From assembly GCF_000182565.1 (NCBI RefSeq), contig NW_015971539.1, positions 1,297,219-1,361,218 of the forward strand: 64,000 nucleotides of DNA. The letters are read 5' to 3'. Each line of letters opens with the position of its first letter. Within the stretch, counting starts at the first letter, position 1. The translations under genes were made by a program, and so were the position numbers. Source of the DNA: Spizellomyces punctatus DAOM BR117 (Eukaryota > Chytridiomycota > Chytridiomycetes > Spizellomycetales > Spizellomycetaceae). Positions 1 through 12,500 of this stretch are shown piece by piece. Below the pieces are notes generated by a model. That model was not told the DNA's origin and ran no database searches. It saw only the letters and a program-made list of their open reading frames with translations.

Positions 1-893
1 CAAAGATCCGTTCTACACCATCCTTTGTAATAACCGCCAACCGAATGACACCTCCCGAAGATCCATCCCTCGACATTGCAAGCGCGATAGCTGGATGATG
101 AGATGCACAATTAGATCAATACCTTCAAGAATCAAAAACCATGGGCGATTGCATACCTTTTTTGGTGAAGTCTATGGCTTCGTCTCGGTCCATTCCCTCC
201 CGATATGCTGCATCACAGTACCCGTAGATATAGGTTGACCCAGATCCACCGATCGAGAAAGGTTGTTTGTGAATGGATCCGCCCAAAGGGATGGCGTACA
301 CGGAGGGTCCGTCATACTTGTCCCATCCGGCGACGATAATACCCGCTTGCAGTGCGTCCTTGTTCTGGTAGCAAAGTTCTTGGAAGAGGGAGGCTGCTGT
401 GTGGACGCGAGGGCGTTCGCCTTCCTGGACACTGTGAAAGAAACGGCAGCGTTAGAGCCTTGTGATTGAATCTCGGCAACATGATCTCTAGCCACTCTTA
501 CGCGTAGAGTTGCAAGTAGTAGTGCACAATATCTGCCACAGCCTGTGTATCTGCAGCACTTCCACTTCGGCAGCAGTAAATCAAGTCGTGGACGGACGTC
601 AGCTTGTCGGTAACACGATTGGCTGTTTGAAAACCAAGTCAGATAAAGGTCAATGCTAGAAAGACAAACAAAAAACAAGTCTATGAGGGGGTTGAGTGGC
701 ATACCAATATACGAGCCGGTTGTTGTCCGTGAGTCGGCACCAATGATAACACCATCTGCAAATTGGACGGCCATGATGGTTGTCTGTCGTAAACCAACAA
801 TTGAGCTCCTTTGGCATCAATTAAACCTTTTGAGATTCCAGGACTCACCCCGAGGTCCACCTCTCCCGGCTTCAAGCGAGACGTTACTTCCAT
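1..893 (-). CDS. PRE3: 20S proteasome subunit beta type-1 (PRE3/PSMB6), 3' end outside window
   Basis: Catalytic beta1 (caspase-like) subunit of the 20S proteasome core. Five exons read on the minus strand: 893-849, 783-705, 622-502, 431-157 and 90-1, all with GT..AG introns of 65-82 bases and consistent phase. Exon 1 gives a short propeptide (starts [15 protein letters not shown]). The splice then yields [12 protein letters not shown], so autocleavage after Gly would expose the N-terminal catalytic Thr. Later family landmarks are [69 protein letters not shown] and [16 protein letters not shown]. The last residues and the stop lie before base 1. An ATG at 774 is internal, just after the processing site, and is not the start. 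Confidence 0.95.
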
Positions 894-1172
894 TGTAAAG
901 AACTTTTAAGAGTCTTGTCCGTCGTTTTGTCCTTTTGATGAGTTTGCGAAACGAGAAAAAGATTGCGAAAAACGAACGCGCTCTTCTAAGTGACGAATGG
1001 CCCTCTTGAAATGCGGAGGGGGCATGTTGAATGTGCTAAGCAATAACTTGGCACCTTTGTCTCGCCCAATTCATTTCACCGAATTTATTCAAAACAACTC
1101 AAGCATCTCGCAGCGGGAGGTAATTAATTGGACCATAACGGCAAGCAGGCGTGCAGTCTTGGACCCTCCAAC

Positions 1173-4100
1173 ATGGACGACCTTGGAGACCTTGCGTGGA
1201 AGTCGGCGGGGCTCGCCACAAAACCATCTGCAAGGTCAAACACTCCCCTCAGCCAACTCTCCGCCTCACAATCCGGCTCAAGCACTCCACAAAACCGAAC
1301 ACCACCTTCCTTCTCTCCATCCTCGACTCCTCGAATGGCTGCCGCTACGAGCCCTTTCATTCCTCCTTCTAGCGGACAATATCACAACGGCCTGTCTCCG
1401 AGAACTGTGGGTGGAGTCCCAGGCATGGGAACCAGTGGACTGAAACCTGCTGCACCTTTAAATAGCCGCTCGGCGTCTCCGGTACCTCCAGCAGGCGTAA
1501 GGCCTGACGACGTTTTCGGTAACTTGGTGTCATTTGGGAGTGGAGCCAAACAGAGTATGGCAAACGTGTCGTTGGAGCAACAGCGACGTGCTCAAGAACA
1601 GCAGAGACAACAGCAAACGGCAGCTGGTGGAGTGTCAAACTTTCAACAACCGCATCAGCGGTCTTTTACACCACCTGCACCTGGCGGACAATCATTGAAG
1701 GGACAAAGTACGGCCAATCCGTCAACAGCAGCCTTTCTTGATGCTCTTGGGCCAGGACTACCAACAGGATCCGGCAGGAGTAGTGGAGCAAGTACTCCGA
1801 GTGGACACAAAACATATGCTGGGGTTCCAACAAAGCATGATTTCTCCGACTTGTTCGGAGATACGTTGAATAAGCCTTCATCGCCCACAGCTCTTCCTGC
1901 GCAGAAGTCATCAGGCATGCCAAGTATGAACGTGGGGTTGACTAATGCACAGCCGCACCAACAGCATATTGCAAGCATGAATCTGCAGAGTGGAAATGGT
2001 ACTGGACAATGGGACCTGGATTTCCTTGCACGCGGACCTTCTTCTAGTCCTGCGAATGTTAATGCAGCTGACGATCCGTTTGACTTGGCATATCTGTCGC
2101 AACCCGTATCTACTGGAACTACATCCCGATATGTCACGGAAGATGATAATCCACTTGGTTTACTGGCCCAGCCCGTGTCTGCCATGGCAAAGCCTGTGAG
2201 TAAACCGGTACCTGTTTCCGAAGCACCATCGCCGCCCCCAGTGCAAGCACGACCATTATCACCTCCATTATCAACCCCGTCGAATGATAACACCTCACTA
2301 GATTTTGGTATTGCTCAGATTATGGACATGGGCTTTGATGATCAGTCCGCCAAGGCCGCGTTGGATGCTACGGGAAACAATGTGTCAGCGGCCATTGACA
2401 TGCTAGTGCAAAATCGTGAAGCAGAGCAGCAATTGAAGCGGGGATCTCCAACTCGGCAGCAGGGATTACCCTCGCAAAGCGGTGAAGGGCGACCAAATGC
2501 ACACCGAGTGGCCAAATTTCGCGATGACTATGAAGACGAATCGTCCGACTCGGATTATCCAGGGTCACGTCGTAAAACCCAGGCAGATCACGGTCGCGCA
2601 CCTAGTGCAGGATCAGACCGGACTGGCTTGACGCAGGAGAAACTTGTGCAGACTGCTACTGCTATTGGTGCGTCCGTTATCAGCAATGCGAAATCCATGC
2701 TAGCCTTTTCAAAAAAGAAAATATCGGAGGCGGTTGAACGAGCCCAGTTAGAAAGAGAGAATGCTGCAATTGGGAGGTCAAGGAAGGAAAGCTTTGGACG
2801 TGATGGGGATGAGAGCGAATACTACGCAGCGCGAGAAAGGGAAGGTCACCAGCGTTTTAGGGACGAGAGTGACGAGGAGGACGATCTCCGACGACATTCT
2901 CCCTACCAGCGGGGGGCAGATGCCCCACTCAGCCGCTTCCGTGATGATTCTTCGGATGAGGAAAATGTGCCAAAGTCGCGTCCACAACCCGCCAAGTCAG
3001 CTTCTCCCGCAACCACCCTCTTTCAGCAACATCCACAGTCATCGAGCACTCCTCGAAGACCTTCTACACCCCAGCCCGTGTTTCAAAATCCACCACCTCG
3101 CCAACCAACCCCGCCACCACCAGCAGTTGTGGCAACACAGCAGCAACTTAGTGAATCGGACATGCATAAGACGAAAGGGAATGAGTTCTTCAAGCAAGGA
3201 CAATTTGCAGATGCCGAGACATCCTACTCTGCCGCCATCAATTGTCTTCCTGCTCGCCATTTGAACCTAGTCGCCTTGTACAACAATCGCGCAGCGGCAC
3301 GCCTGAAAACTGGAAATTATAGAGAAGCGGTGGAAGACTGCAACCAAGTGCACGAATTGGATAAAAAGGACCTGAAGGCCCTGTTGCGGAGAGCCACTGC
3401 TTGGGAAGCGTTGGAAAGGTGGGAAAGTGCCCGCGACGATTATCGAATGGTGATGGCGATCGATTCAAGTGTGAAAGCGGCTAGCCAAGGGCTGGCGAGG
3501 GCCAACAAAGCGCTACAACCTCCTGAGGTGGCCGCCAAATCGACTCCACCCCCAGCAGTTTCTACTGCATCGAAACCGCAACGAAATGCTTTGGCAGATA
3601 TGGCTGGTTTCGAAGGTTCATCAAAGTGAGTATCGATCTATCTCGCGCTTCGCAGTCATGCTTGTAAATTAACAGTTACTGTAGACCCATGGATCCGTAC
3701 GTTGCGAATGCGGTGAATACAGCCGTCCAAAAACTACGCGAACAAAATCAGCAATCCGAAGATGAGGAAGCTATGAAGCTCGCTCTTAAGGACCAAATTG
3801 ACGATCAGGTAGCATTTAATGGGTATGGTATATATAGAGTGGACATGTATTCATTCTTTATAACTCCACTTAGATTAATCGTTGGAGACGCGGTAAAGAG
3901 GATAATCTCCGAGCGCTTCTCTCATCCCTCGACTTGGTTCTCTGGCCTGAACTCCAGTGGAAAACAATCAACCTCTCAGAGTTGATAACCCCTCAACAGG
4001 TCAAAGTGAAGTACATGAGAGCAGTTGGGAGGGTTCATCCTGACAAGGTGACTACAACTTTTCTTTTGGTCCTGGGTTGAGCCGGTCTCTAATTGTTATC

Positions 4101-4215
4101 TTTACTCCAGTTAAGCCAAGATTCTTCAGTTGAGCATCGATTGATTGCGAATGCGGTATTTAGCACGTTGAATAAAGGGTGGGATGCGTTTAAAGCGCAG
4201 AATGGGATAAATTAG
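1173..4215 (+). CDS. SWA2: Auxilin-like J-domain protein (SWA2/DNAJC6 type), clathrin uncoating
   Basis: Probable cofactor that recruits Hsp70 to clathrin-coated vesicles for uncoating. Exons are 1173-3625, 3685-3808, 3874-4047 and 4111-4215; phases agree and give about 951 residues. The long N-terminal half is low-complexity, rich in Ser, Pro and Gln, with DPF/WDL-like clathrin and adaptor binding peptides (AADDPFDLAYLS, WDLDFLARG). A UBA domain follows (IAQIMDMGFDDQSAKAAL), then an acidic linker, then about three TPR units (KGNEFFKQGQFADAETSYS, ALYNNRAAARLKTGNY). The C-terminal auxilin-type J domain is assembled only after splicing (LRALLSSLDLVLWPELQWK ... VGRVHPDK, with the HPD triad). UBA-TPR-J order matches yeast Swa2. 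The frame is open upstream of 1173 but only from a TTG; the ATG at 1173 starts MDDLGDLAW. Confidence 0.9.
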
Positions 4216-4515
4216 ATGTGATTGATTGTGCAAAATATTTTTATTGGACCTCGCCAAAGGATCAATGGCCTTTGTGTTTCTTCGATTCATTTATACGGTT
4301 CAGTCACAGCGATGCAAGAAGGTCTGATATAAAAGTACAAATATTACATGAAGAACCCATCACACCACCTGAACACCGTCCCTTCGCAGAAACACAGAAT
4401 CGCCATCGTTTGTCCCCTGCAACCTAGATCCAGTCCAAGTCCTGCCGCGACGGTCGTTCGAAGTCACCAGATAGTGCAATTGGTCGTCCAGAATTGCTTC
4501 TGACTGTTTAGACAA

Positions 4516-7500
4516 TTAACAAATTGTCAAAATTAAGCAACAGTATGATGATAGATTACGTACATCTCTGAGGCCACCAACAAATCGATTGAGTTTTGAA
4601 AAGAGCTGCCGTGCAGACGTAAGATTGATGTTCGTTGGGAGATTGGGGGGCTGGCTTGACATATTGTATGAAGGTTTTACTGTGGAGGAAGTCGGAGCGG
4701 AGTCTGTCCGCATATTATTGGTCGTTTCGTGGGCGCTGGGCAATGGATTCGTTGGCGACGTTGTCCATTTTGATGGTGGGACCTGGAGTTGCTATACCAA
4801 ACAATAGCAGCATCAGATTCGTATGCAAGGAAATCGGGCATAGTCGAATAGGGCCATCCTACCTCTTGATCCGATTTGCCTAACATGGTTCGGATCTGGC
4901 TTTTACGTCTTTCGTCAGCCAATGCCACTCGCTCCTCAAGGAAGCGTTTACGTTCTTGCTCTAAACGTTTGCGTTCGGCTTCGAGCTGCGTGAATCAACC
5001 ATCAAAAATAAAATTCGCTTATTGACCATTCCTTCAGAGCGCAAACCTCGGTTTTTTTGGCTTCTAAAGCTAACTTGGCTTCTTCTGCTTCCGAATGGAA
5101 TTGGTGGGCTTGCTGCCGTTCCTTCACTGTGAAAATCTTCAGATGGCTGGTAGTGACGGCTCGCTCAAAAGCTAATATACCTGCAACATCCCTCATGCCT
5201 ACCGCCTCCCTTACGGCTCGCTCAGTAGCATCCCGTCCTGCCTCGAACAAACTTCTTTCTGCATCCAATTGGGCTCTAAGGGCATCTAATCGTAATCTTT
5301 CTGCTCTGAGAGCGGCAGCTTCTTTGTGAATATCCGTGAGGCGCGAATGCAGGTTGTGAGTTTCGCGATCGAGAATCAACCGATCTGCCGGTGCAGCGTG
5401 AGAGGTATGTCTTAGATGAGAAATGCGTTCACGGACTCACCAGCGTGTAGTTGGGTTTCTTCTCGCGCACGTAATTGCTCTACCTCGCGCTCAAGCTCCA
5501 CCACTGCGTGCTTTTGGGATTCTATGGTTGCTCTTTCCATAGCCAGAACTTTTCGTTCCTATTTGCACAACAAATGTGAGTACCTCAGCAAGCGCTCATC
5601 GGCCATATGCCGACTGACCTCTGCGATTTGTTGCGTGATTCTGCGCCTCTCTAACGCCCATTCTTCCTTGGATTTCAGGAATTCTACGCGTTCGGTATGG
5701 AGTTGCGCAAGTGTCTCGTCTTTATCCGCTTTGAGTTCTGCCTAAAAAGCAGCACACAAATCTGTCATGTCTCCCGCGTCAACTTCACATCAGGAATGTT
5801 CTAAATACCATGTGGGCCTCCAATCTCGCTCTTTCCTCAACAATCCGTCTTCGCTCTTCTTCCTGATGCTTTTTCGCCTCCCACATGTTGTTCTCCATGG
5901 TTTTAACCAGATCTTGGATCTATGTTGAATTTTAGTCATTGTCAAGTGCAAAAAGGGTAGCGGTGGATACAACCTTGACTCGTTCTTCATCAAGTTCGCG
6001 TTGTTGGTCAATCAAGTGCTTTTGCATCTGTCACAAGAATAGACGTTAATGCTAAAGGGATGATACTGGACGATATTTATATCATACTTCATTGATCTGA
6101 CGCTCCCGTGCTTGGAAAGATGCTTCACGTTCCTGGCCGTGAAGGGGAATAACATTAGGCATTCGCTCACCAAACCGAAAAGTGATCTGACACGCCATGT
6201 ACCTTTACACTATAGGAATGATCGCTTTCTAGTCGCTGCTGCATAGAGTCCACGAATCGAGAGCTATCCGCAATCTTTTCAGCCAGCATCTCCAATTGCC
6301 GTGCGCCTTCTGCATTGGAAATCACTTTGGACATCTAGATCCACCTGTCAGTGTGCGCCTTTTTGGATTGTAAACTGAGTAGCCAAATGCGACCTCTTTA
6401 AGATGCTCCTGTTTTATATCTGCAAGAGCTCGGTCATGTTCTACAGCTGCCTTTTGAAGTTCCAATACCACGCGCCTATCCATCTGCACATGAAGGTGAG
6501 AACAGCGGAATAATGAAGATTATAATAAGCTACGCACATCTTCCTTCAATACAGCTTTGATCCGGTCAATCTCAACCGCATGTGCTTCTTTGATGCTGGA
6601 TACAAGCGCGGCATTCTCTTCTTCGATCTTTTTCTTTTCTGCAGAGCATTGATCGTACAAGGTCGCGCGCTCCTCGCAAAACTATCATTTCTTTTAGGAT
6701 ATTTGATGATTTAGCATTCTGGTAGGTCACGCTCGCAACTAACCTTGGTCTGTATCTCTTTTAACTGGAGAGTCTTGTCTTGGAGCTCATTTTGTGTTGA
6801 TTGAAGCTAAACGAAAGCGTTCAGCGTCGGGGTTGGGCCGTAGGCATTCAGCATAATGAAGCGATCACCTTTGTCTTTAAATCTTCTTCCACCGATTGAC
6901 GCTCCCTTTCTACCTCCTTTAAGCGGGTCTCTGCTTCTGCCAACTGCTGTCTCAGTTGGCTGACTTCTTCTGTCGCACGAGAAGCCCACTATGTATTAGA
7001 TGTGAATCAGAACAGCGCCAGCAACAGTGGTACCTTGTCCTAAAGAGGATCTGCCCCCTTCCTTGCCCCTCGATTTTGTTCTGTCACGGTCAACCAGCGT
7101 CGTGGACGCTGTCCGCGCCATTGGCTTTCTCGCCAGTATAGGTTCAGACGTCGTTGCATCTGTTTCACTCAATTCTACATCCTGGACTTCGCTCTCTTCT
7201 ACACTTTCTAGGGGAGAGGATTCTTCCTCCTCTTCTTCATCGTTGGCTTTGTCATCTATTGCACTTAGATCAGCGATAGAAGAAAGGGAGGTGTCGGTGC
7301 GGACGAGCTTGTGCTGGTTGATGGATGGCGCAGATTTTGGTGCGGGCTGCGTTTGCAAACGATCAGCACCCCAGTTTATTAGCACTGTGAAGAGAATAAT
7401 CACCTGTTGTGATAAAGGTTTTGATTCTGTGGAAGTACTACTTTGTGTCAAGCGTGGCTCCTTTGTTGTGACCGGAATGGTTTTCTATCCATCTTGTGCG

Positions 7501-9330
7501 TAAGTAAACTGATAAGAAAAACTGCTGCTTTAGTAGGTACCTTTGGCGAGGATGGAATAGAAGTATCCACATCATGTTGTTTCGCTGGATTCAAAGCAGC
7601 TATAAATCGATTGGTGATTACCGGAAACGCTACCATCTAGAGCAAAATTGTAAATACCAGATGATGGGGTTGCTGGTGGTAGATGCGCTGGAACCGCTGC
7701 TCGCGGTACTGCAGGATTTGGCTCCTGCTTAACTATACTGGGCTTCGCGTCCAAAACTGCATGGCATGACCATTAGTTGCAATCAATGATGAGATCTACG
7801 AAAGATCTACCCACACGGAAGATTGATACGACGTGGTTCGGGTGCTGATGATAGTCCAAAATTAGCACATTTGCATTAGCCATTCCTCAATGACCTACTC
7901 AAATGAAAGATGCCCACCTGTTTCTGCAATGATGGGAGTGGGTGGCTCCTCTGCGAGTGTGACTTGGTTAGTCACCGTTCAACAGTACTGTCGGAATACT
8001 GAAACACACCTCTACGAGGCCTCCCTGCTCGACGAGGTCCAGATGCTTCTAAAAGAAAGGCAGGGACAAATTCATCGTCATCGCTGGCTGCCGCTTTTGG
8101 TTTTGACGTTGTGCCTTGCTGGGTTGCTGATACTGGACGAACTGGGTCTGGCATAGCGGCAGGAACAGTTTTCGTAACTGGTGTAGCGTTCCTACCAGTG
8201 TCTGCCATAGCAGGGACAGTTTTCACAACTGGAGTAGCGTTCCTACCAGTGTCTACCATAGCGGCAGGGACAGTTTTTATAACTGGTGTAGCGCTCCTAC
8301 CAGTGTCGGCGACTGTTGTGGAAGCACTACTTGCGGCAGCCCTTTTCTCCCAGGGTAAGAGGGGCTTTCGTGCCGCACCGGTATTCACCGCATTTTTTGA
8401 CAGGTCAGCTTGTTCATCGTTCTGTGGCTTCTCTTCCGCACGCTGCCGTGGGCGACCGGCAAATCCCATGGAATCTCCCGCAAGACCTGTGGATAGCACT
8501 TTTTGACTGGGCGGAAATCCGACACCTGACTCATTTTGGCTAGATGGAGCAGTCAAGGGTTCTGTTCGCTTAAAAGCTGTGGTCAAATCCGGAGCTAAAG
8601 AGGGTAATAAAGAAGACTAATGAGCTGGGAAAACGTACGGAGACGCCTTTGCAAAACCCTTTCCTACCTTCTTTTGGTATGGGAGAGTTAGTTCTTGGGT
8701 TTATTGTTACACCCGTGGATTCCTTTATTGCGTTTCCCGCAGGTTGTTTTGAAATTTTGAACAAATCAGCATCCAAATCATCCATATCCTCCAATCCCTT
8801 AAGAATATCATCAACATTATTCGCATCGGTTGACGCTAAAGGCTTATTTGTGGCTAATGAAACAGGTTGAGGAATGGAAAACGAAGGTCTCGCATGATTT
8901 CCCGAGCTGGCGCTTGATGAAGGCCGCGGCGATGACGTTGATGCCGACGGCAAGGATGTTTTGGCAGCCGGAAATGAAGACGTCGCTGCCTTGCCATCAA
9001 AATGCTCAGCTGAATATGTCCCGTTAGACCGCAAAACGCAAACCCCTCCTTACTGGGGCTGTTTCCCCTGATTTGAATGCTCCATGTTCTAATGAACAAA
9101 AAGTTTATACATGTCCATAAATGAATTGAAACCTCCATTAGGTCACCTTTATTGTCTTTCTTGGCGGTTACGCTATTTGGCTTTCGTTTTCTCTCTTCAT
9201 TATCGCTGCTGAGCAGCAAGTCATCCAGATCCTCGTCATCAAAATCAAAGTCCAAGCCGGATTTCTTCTTATTTTCTCCTTCAGATGACTGCTTTCCAAT
9301 CGGTGGAGGTGGCCAGCTCATGGTGCTCAT
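4516..9330 (-). CDS. FBF1: FBF1-like transition-fibre / distal appendage coiled-coil protein (multi-exon)
   Basis: Likely Fas-binding factor 1 homologue, a protein of basal-body transition fibres that gates cilium entry. It reads on the minus strand from ATG 9330 (MSTMSWPPPPIGKQ) through about a dozen exons. The N-terminal part is disordered with an acidic FDFDDEDLDDLLLSS block, a DDILKGLEDMDDLDADLF block, and FVPAFLLEASGPRRAGRPRR resembling the family's PSFL..R..R motif. From about 7000 down to 4600 almost every residue is charged coiled coil, e.g. RERQINEMQKHL, IDQQRELDEERVK, EEERRIVEERARLEAH, ALRAERLRLDALRAQLDAER, a register typical of the FBF1 C-terminal half. The last exon contains LTSARQLFSKLNRFVGGL. 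Exon borders in the coiled-coil part were read only roughly. Another centrosomal coiled-coil protein is the alternative. Confidence 0.72.
8154..8312 (-). repeat. Three tandem ~51-54 bp coding repeats inside the FBF1-like gene
   Basis: Three adjacent near-identical units on the plus strand, each containing GTAGCG(T/C)TCCTACCAGTGTC. They translate on the minus strand to repeated DTGRNATPV(V/T)KTVPA peptides in the disordered N-terminal part. Units keep the reading frame, as expected for an expanding coding minisatellite. Confidence 0.85.
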
Positions 9331-9539
9331 CTACACATGTAAGCAGGTGGATAGGATTGAAGCCTGATATGATCAAGTTTTGTTATGTAAGATCTACGCG
9401 TGAAATCGCGTGCTTAGCAACATCGGTGGCTGTGCAATCTCTTTTTCCAGTTGAGGAGGCCCTCAGCCTTTCAGCACAGCGTCTACCAAAGTCATCCTTT
9501 AAGCAAAGGGCAAACCGAATCAACTCAAATGCAACAACG

Positions 9540-10578
9540 ATGGAACAAACGACGATAATAATAATACTATCGACAGGATGCGGCATCCTTCTCCTCGTCC
9601 TCATAGTACTGGCGGTTCTCTTGCGCAAGAGAAACGCTTCTTCAGCTGCGAAATCACAACGTTACGTCCATCTCGAGGACGCATCCACGCTCCCTATGGA
9701 TAAAGTGCGAGTTGTGGCTGAAGAGGACGATGTGAAAGAAGCAGGACATCGCTCAGGTGCAAATTCGCAATTACCGTCGTTTTTAGTGGATCAGGAAGAA
9801 CTACCGAGCTATACGGTGATCAAAGCCTTTGAGAAGCGAAAGAGGGATGACATGATATTAACGGTGGGAGACAAGGTCACTATCTCAATGGTAAGCTCAG
9901 CTCTAAAGTCTTTGAGAAAAGTCGAATAACTGTATCATTGTGTCTTACAATATCCTCATTTCAAAGACATTCACTGATGGCTGGTGTCATGGCTACAATC
10001 ATACCACGCATACAATGGGCATGTTTCCAATCTCTTCTGTTGCGGTAATTGATAGAAAGCATAGTAAATCCAAGCCGCGGCAAGCATCAAATGAAGAAGC
10101 AAATTCTCCTGAGAGTAATAGTTCTGCCACCCTTACGTCTCCCGAAACGCCATCATCAGTTAACGAAGTTCACCCGCCGACCCAAAAACCGGAGAAGGGC
10201 AAGCTGTTGTTCTCAATGGTGCCCCCAGAGCAAGCCATGGAGATTGTAGCTGAGTCATTGAGTGCCGAGCGGCGAGCACATTACTTTGAAACTATGCTCC
10301 GGGATGCGAAAGCAACTCCATCGCCGAAAAGTGAAGAGTTGGACCCGTTGGAAAATCAACTTCGTGCATCGATGGAGGGAGCCGCTGGTCAGGAAAGCCG
10401 GGCCAAGCTGGCGTGGCGTAAGCTCAGAGTGGGCTGGAAAGATGCTGTTCGCAAACAATTAAGTGATGGTTATGATGATTGGCTTGCTCAAAAGGAGAAG
10501 TTTGATATTTGGGGTTTCATGGCGGACAACTACAGAGTTGACAACGGTGAAGGGTGGAGCGGCTCAGATGATGCATAA
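9540..10578 (+). CDS. Membrane-anchored SH3-domain protein
   Basis: Two exons (9540-9890 and 9967-10578) give about 320 residues. The N-terminus MEQTT is followed at once by a strongly hydrophobic helix (IIIILSTGCGILLLVLIVLAVLL) and RKR, a signal-anchor segment with a cytosolic C-terminus by the positive-inside rule. The SH3 domain is split by the intron: YTVIKAFEKRKRDDMILTVGDKV in exon 1, then DGWCHGYNHTTHTMGMFPISSV in exon 2, with the usual ALYDF-like start, DGWC and GMFP landmarks. The remainder is acidic and helical, without a recognised domain. Fungal proteins with TM plus SH3 often act in cell-polarity or stress sensing, but the role here is inferred only from architecture. It diverges from the FBF1-like gene across about 210 bases. 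Confidence 0.85.
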
Positions 10579-12390
10579 GACGGGCAGGCAGTACTGACCT
10601 TTTATTTTGTGTTATATATATATCGGCGTTGTATAGTTCAGCTTTATAGCCGAGGCCGTTTTGTAGAACATTCGTGTACCCACGTACGTGATAGGTTTGT
10701 CGAAGGCGTACGGTTTACCATCGTGTGGGTAGCCTCCTTTGGGTGTAGTGCTTCGTCGGCTTCGGCCGGTCCTTGATCGAAATTTGGCTTGAACGCGAAT
10801 GTACTGTACATGTTGACTCGATTGATCCAGTGCTATGAAGGGATAATTGAGGGCGAGTTCCGGATTGGGCCGTCCAGTAGAGAAGGTTAAGAAGTGTAGT
10901 GAGGGTGACTTATCATTTTTAAGCCAGTAGAATAGTCTCCTTTATCGTGTATTCCATAGCCGCAGTTCATGCAGTTCAACTGTTCAAACGTTATAAAGGC
11001 CGGGTAGTGTAAACATTGTGACTACAGTACATGCCCTGCACCCAGGAAAACGCGCTCAAAGAAACAGTTGGCAGGATTCTTTGTCTCCATCCTCTTAACC
11101 GGCCCGTAACATGAACCAAATACCTCTGACCTCCTGGACCAAAGACGAATGTGAGAGCACTCGTAATCACGACGTCCGCTCTCCATCCTATCACTTAACC
11201 CCCATTTACACATCAAATGATGTCGTCGTGGTCAACAAGCCCTAGTGATCTCTGCTTGGGCGGGGAGTATAGCCACAGCTGAGAAGTCTAGTTGAGAGTT
11301 GACAAGCGCATGTAGAGATCGAAGATTTTGCCATACACTGGACCACGAAACCAGTGGTATTACACACAAGGCCGCTCGTGCAATAAGCCGGGTGTTCAAA
11401 GCTAGCAGAACCTTCAAACCGTATTTGGCGTTTAATATGGGGAACAATCGACGAATTTTCAACATGCACAAACAACTTGATGCAAAAAGAGAAGAGATCG
11501 TTGATTCGGAACTTCACACATTCGTAAAACAACAACGAAAGAAGAATCAGTCAGTGAAAAGTTTTCGTTGCATTGACAAGACAAAGTAGCTACTGCTCCG
11601 GACATGCATCTCTAATAAAGCGGAGAACGCTGATTATTCGCACCACTCATTCAATCCTTTACCTGGCAAAAAAGCCCTACCTCAGTAATCGTGTTGGGAA
11701 AGCGCGACTGGTGATAGATTAACATTCCAAGCTGATCCTGATCCCTTTGAAAACATGCTGGCGGAATGGAAATTGCTCTGACCTTTGACAGGCTTGAGTA
11801 GTCGTCGGAAATCATTGAAGGGACGCCGTTAATAACTATGATATAACACCCTTGGTAAGGATATATAATATTAGTGTAATTTGAAGAACAATGGCTTTTG
11901 TGCGGCGAGCTGCTGTCGAAGTCTGAGCGATGCAGACGATGAGAGACATGACTCGTATACAGACTTTGTCTAACCAGCTTCGATGGTGCGCACTGTAGCG
12001 TATGAGCCTCTTACTAAAGGAGAAACGTAGTTGGCAACTGCAAAACATTGGGTTTGTGTAATCCATGACCTCGTCAGAATATTTTCCACTCGAGCCCCCT
12101 CTCCTTTCATCGTTCCAGTTCGATTAAGAGGGCGACGACGACTACAAGGAGAAATGTAGTAAGGCGGTAGAAAACTATCGTAATGGGACCTAGATGTCAA
12201 AAAAAAGGAAAAAAACCTCAGAGTAATGGCAGTTTCGCTGTCTGCAACCGTTTAAATTCAAACCCATCTTGGTAGTCGTAATTACACCTGCATATAAACT
12301 GAATGTGAGGTAAATTTAACCTTAATTTGATCGCTTTAATATGTCCTTTAAAGGCTAATCCCTAATTAATCTTATTTTCAGCAGTTTCTT
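10579..12390. other. Intergenic stretch, no convincing gene
   Basis: About 1.8 kb between the SH3 gene and the left end of the accessory island. Short ORFs occur on both strands (the longest 96-97 codons near 11.2-11.6 kb) but they overlap each other in antisense and show no domain or splice pattern. No tRNA B-box was seen. A TATATATAT run near 10,613 fits the 3' flank of the SH3 gene. Only the pre-integration allele would show whether any of this belongs to the island. Confidence 0.6.
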
Positions 12391-12392
12391 TA

Positions 12393-12500
12393 GTGCGGAG
12401 CCGATGGGTATTGGCACTAGCACCCGCACCAGGGATTGAACCGGCGACAACCAGTTCGGAAAAGCTAATCTAACTAAACTACGCTACGCTACCGCTGGAA
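12393..12500 (-). repeat. tRNA-like (A-box/B-box) tail and terminal hairpin of Fanzor copy 1
   Basis: On the minus strand, directly at the Fanzor stop, lies an A-box-like TAGCGTAGTTTAGTTA, then a B-box-like GGTTCAATCCC about 30 bases on, then a segment bounded by GTGCGG and CCGCAC (6-bp inverted repeat, 37 bases overall). The same tail occurs at 38233-38326, and similarity between the copies stops right after CCGCACTA, so this marks a real element end. A T-arm-like stem can be drawn, but no acceptor stem matches, so it is not a functional tRNA. Confidence 0.7.

Noticed and set aside
1128-1172. Start of the auxilin-like gene at 1128
   Set aside because: The codon there is TTG; the ATG at 1173 gives a natural N-terminus.
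11242-11589. 96-97 codon ORFs on both strands near 11.2-11.6 kb
   Set aside because: They overlap in antisense and have no motif or composition bias typical of genes.
12393-12500. Genuine tRNA gene at the Fanzor tail
   Set aside because: A and B boxes are present, but no acceptor stem or proper D-arm pairs can be formed, and the end coincides with the element end.
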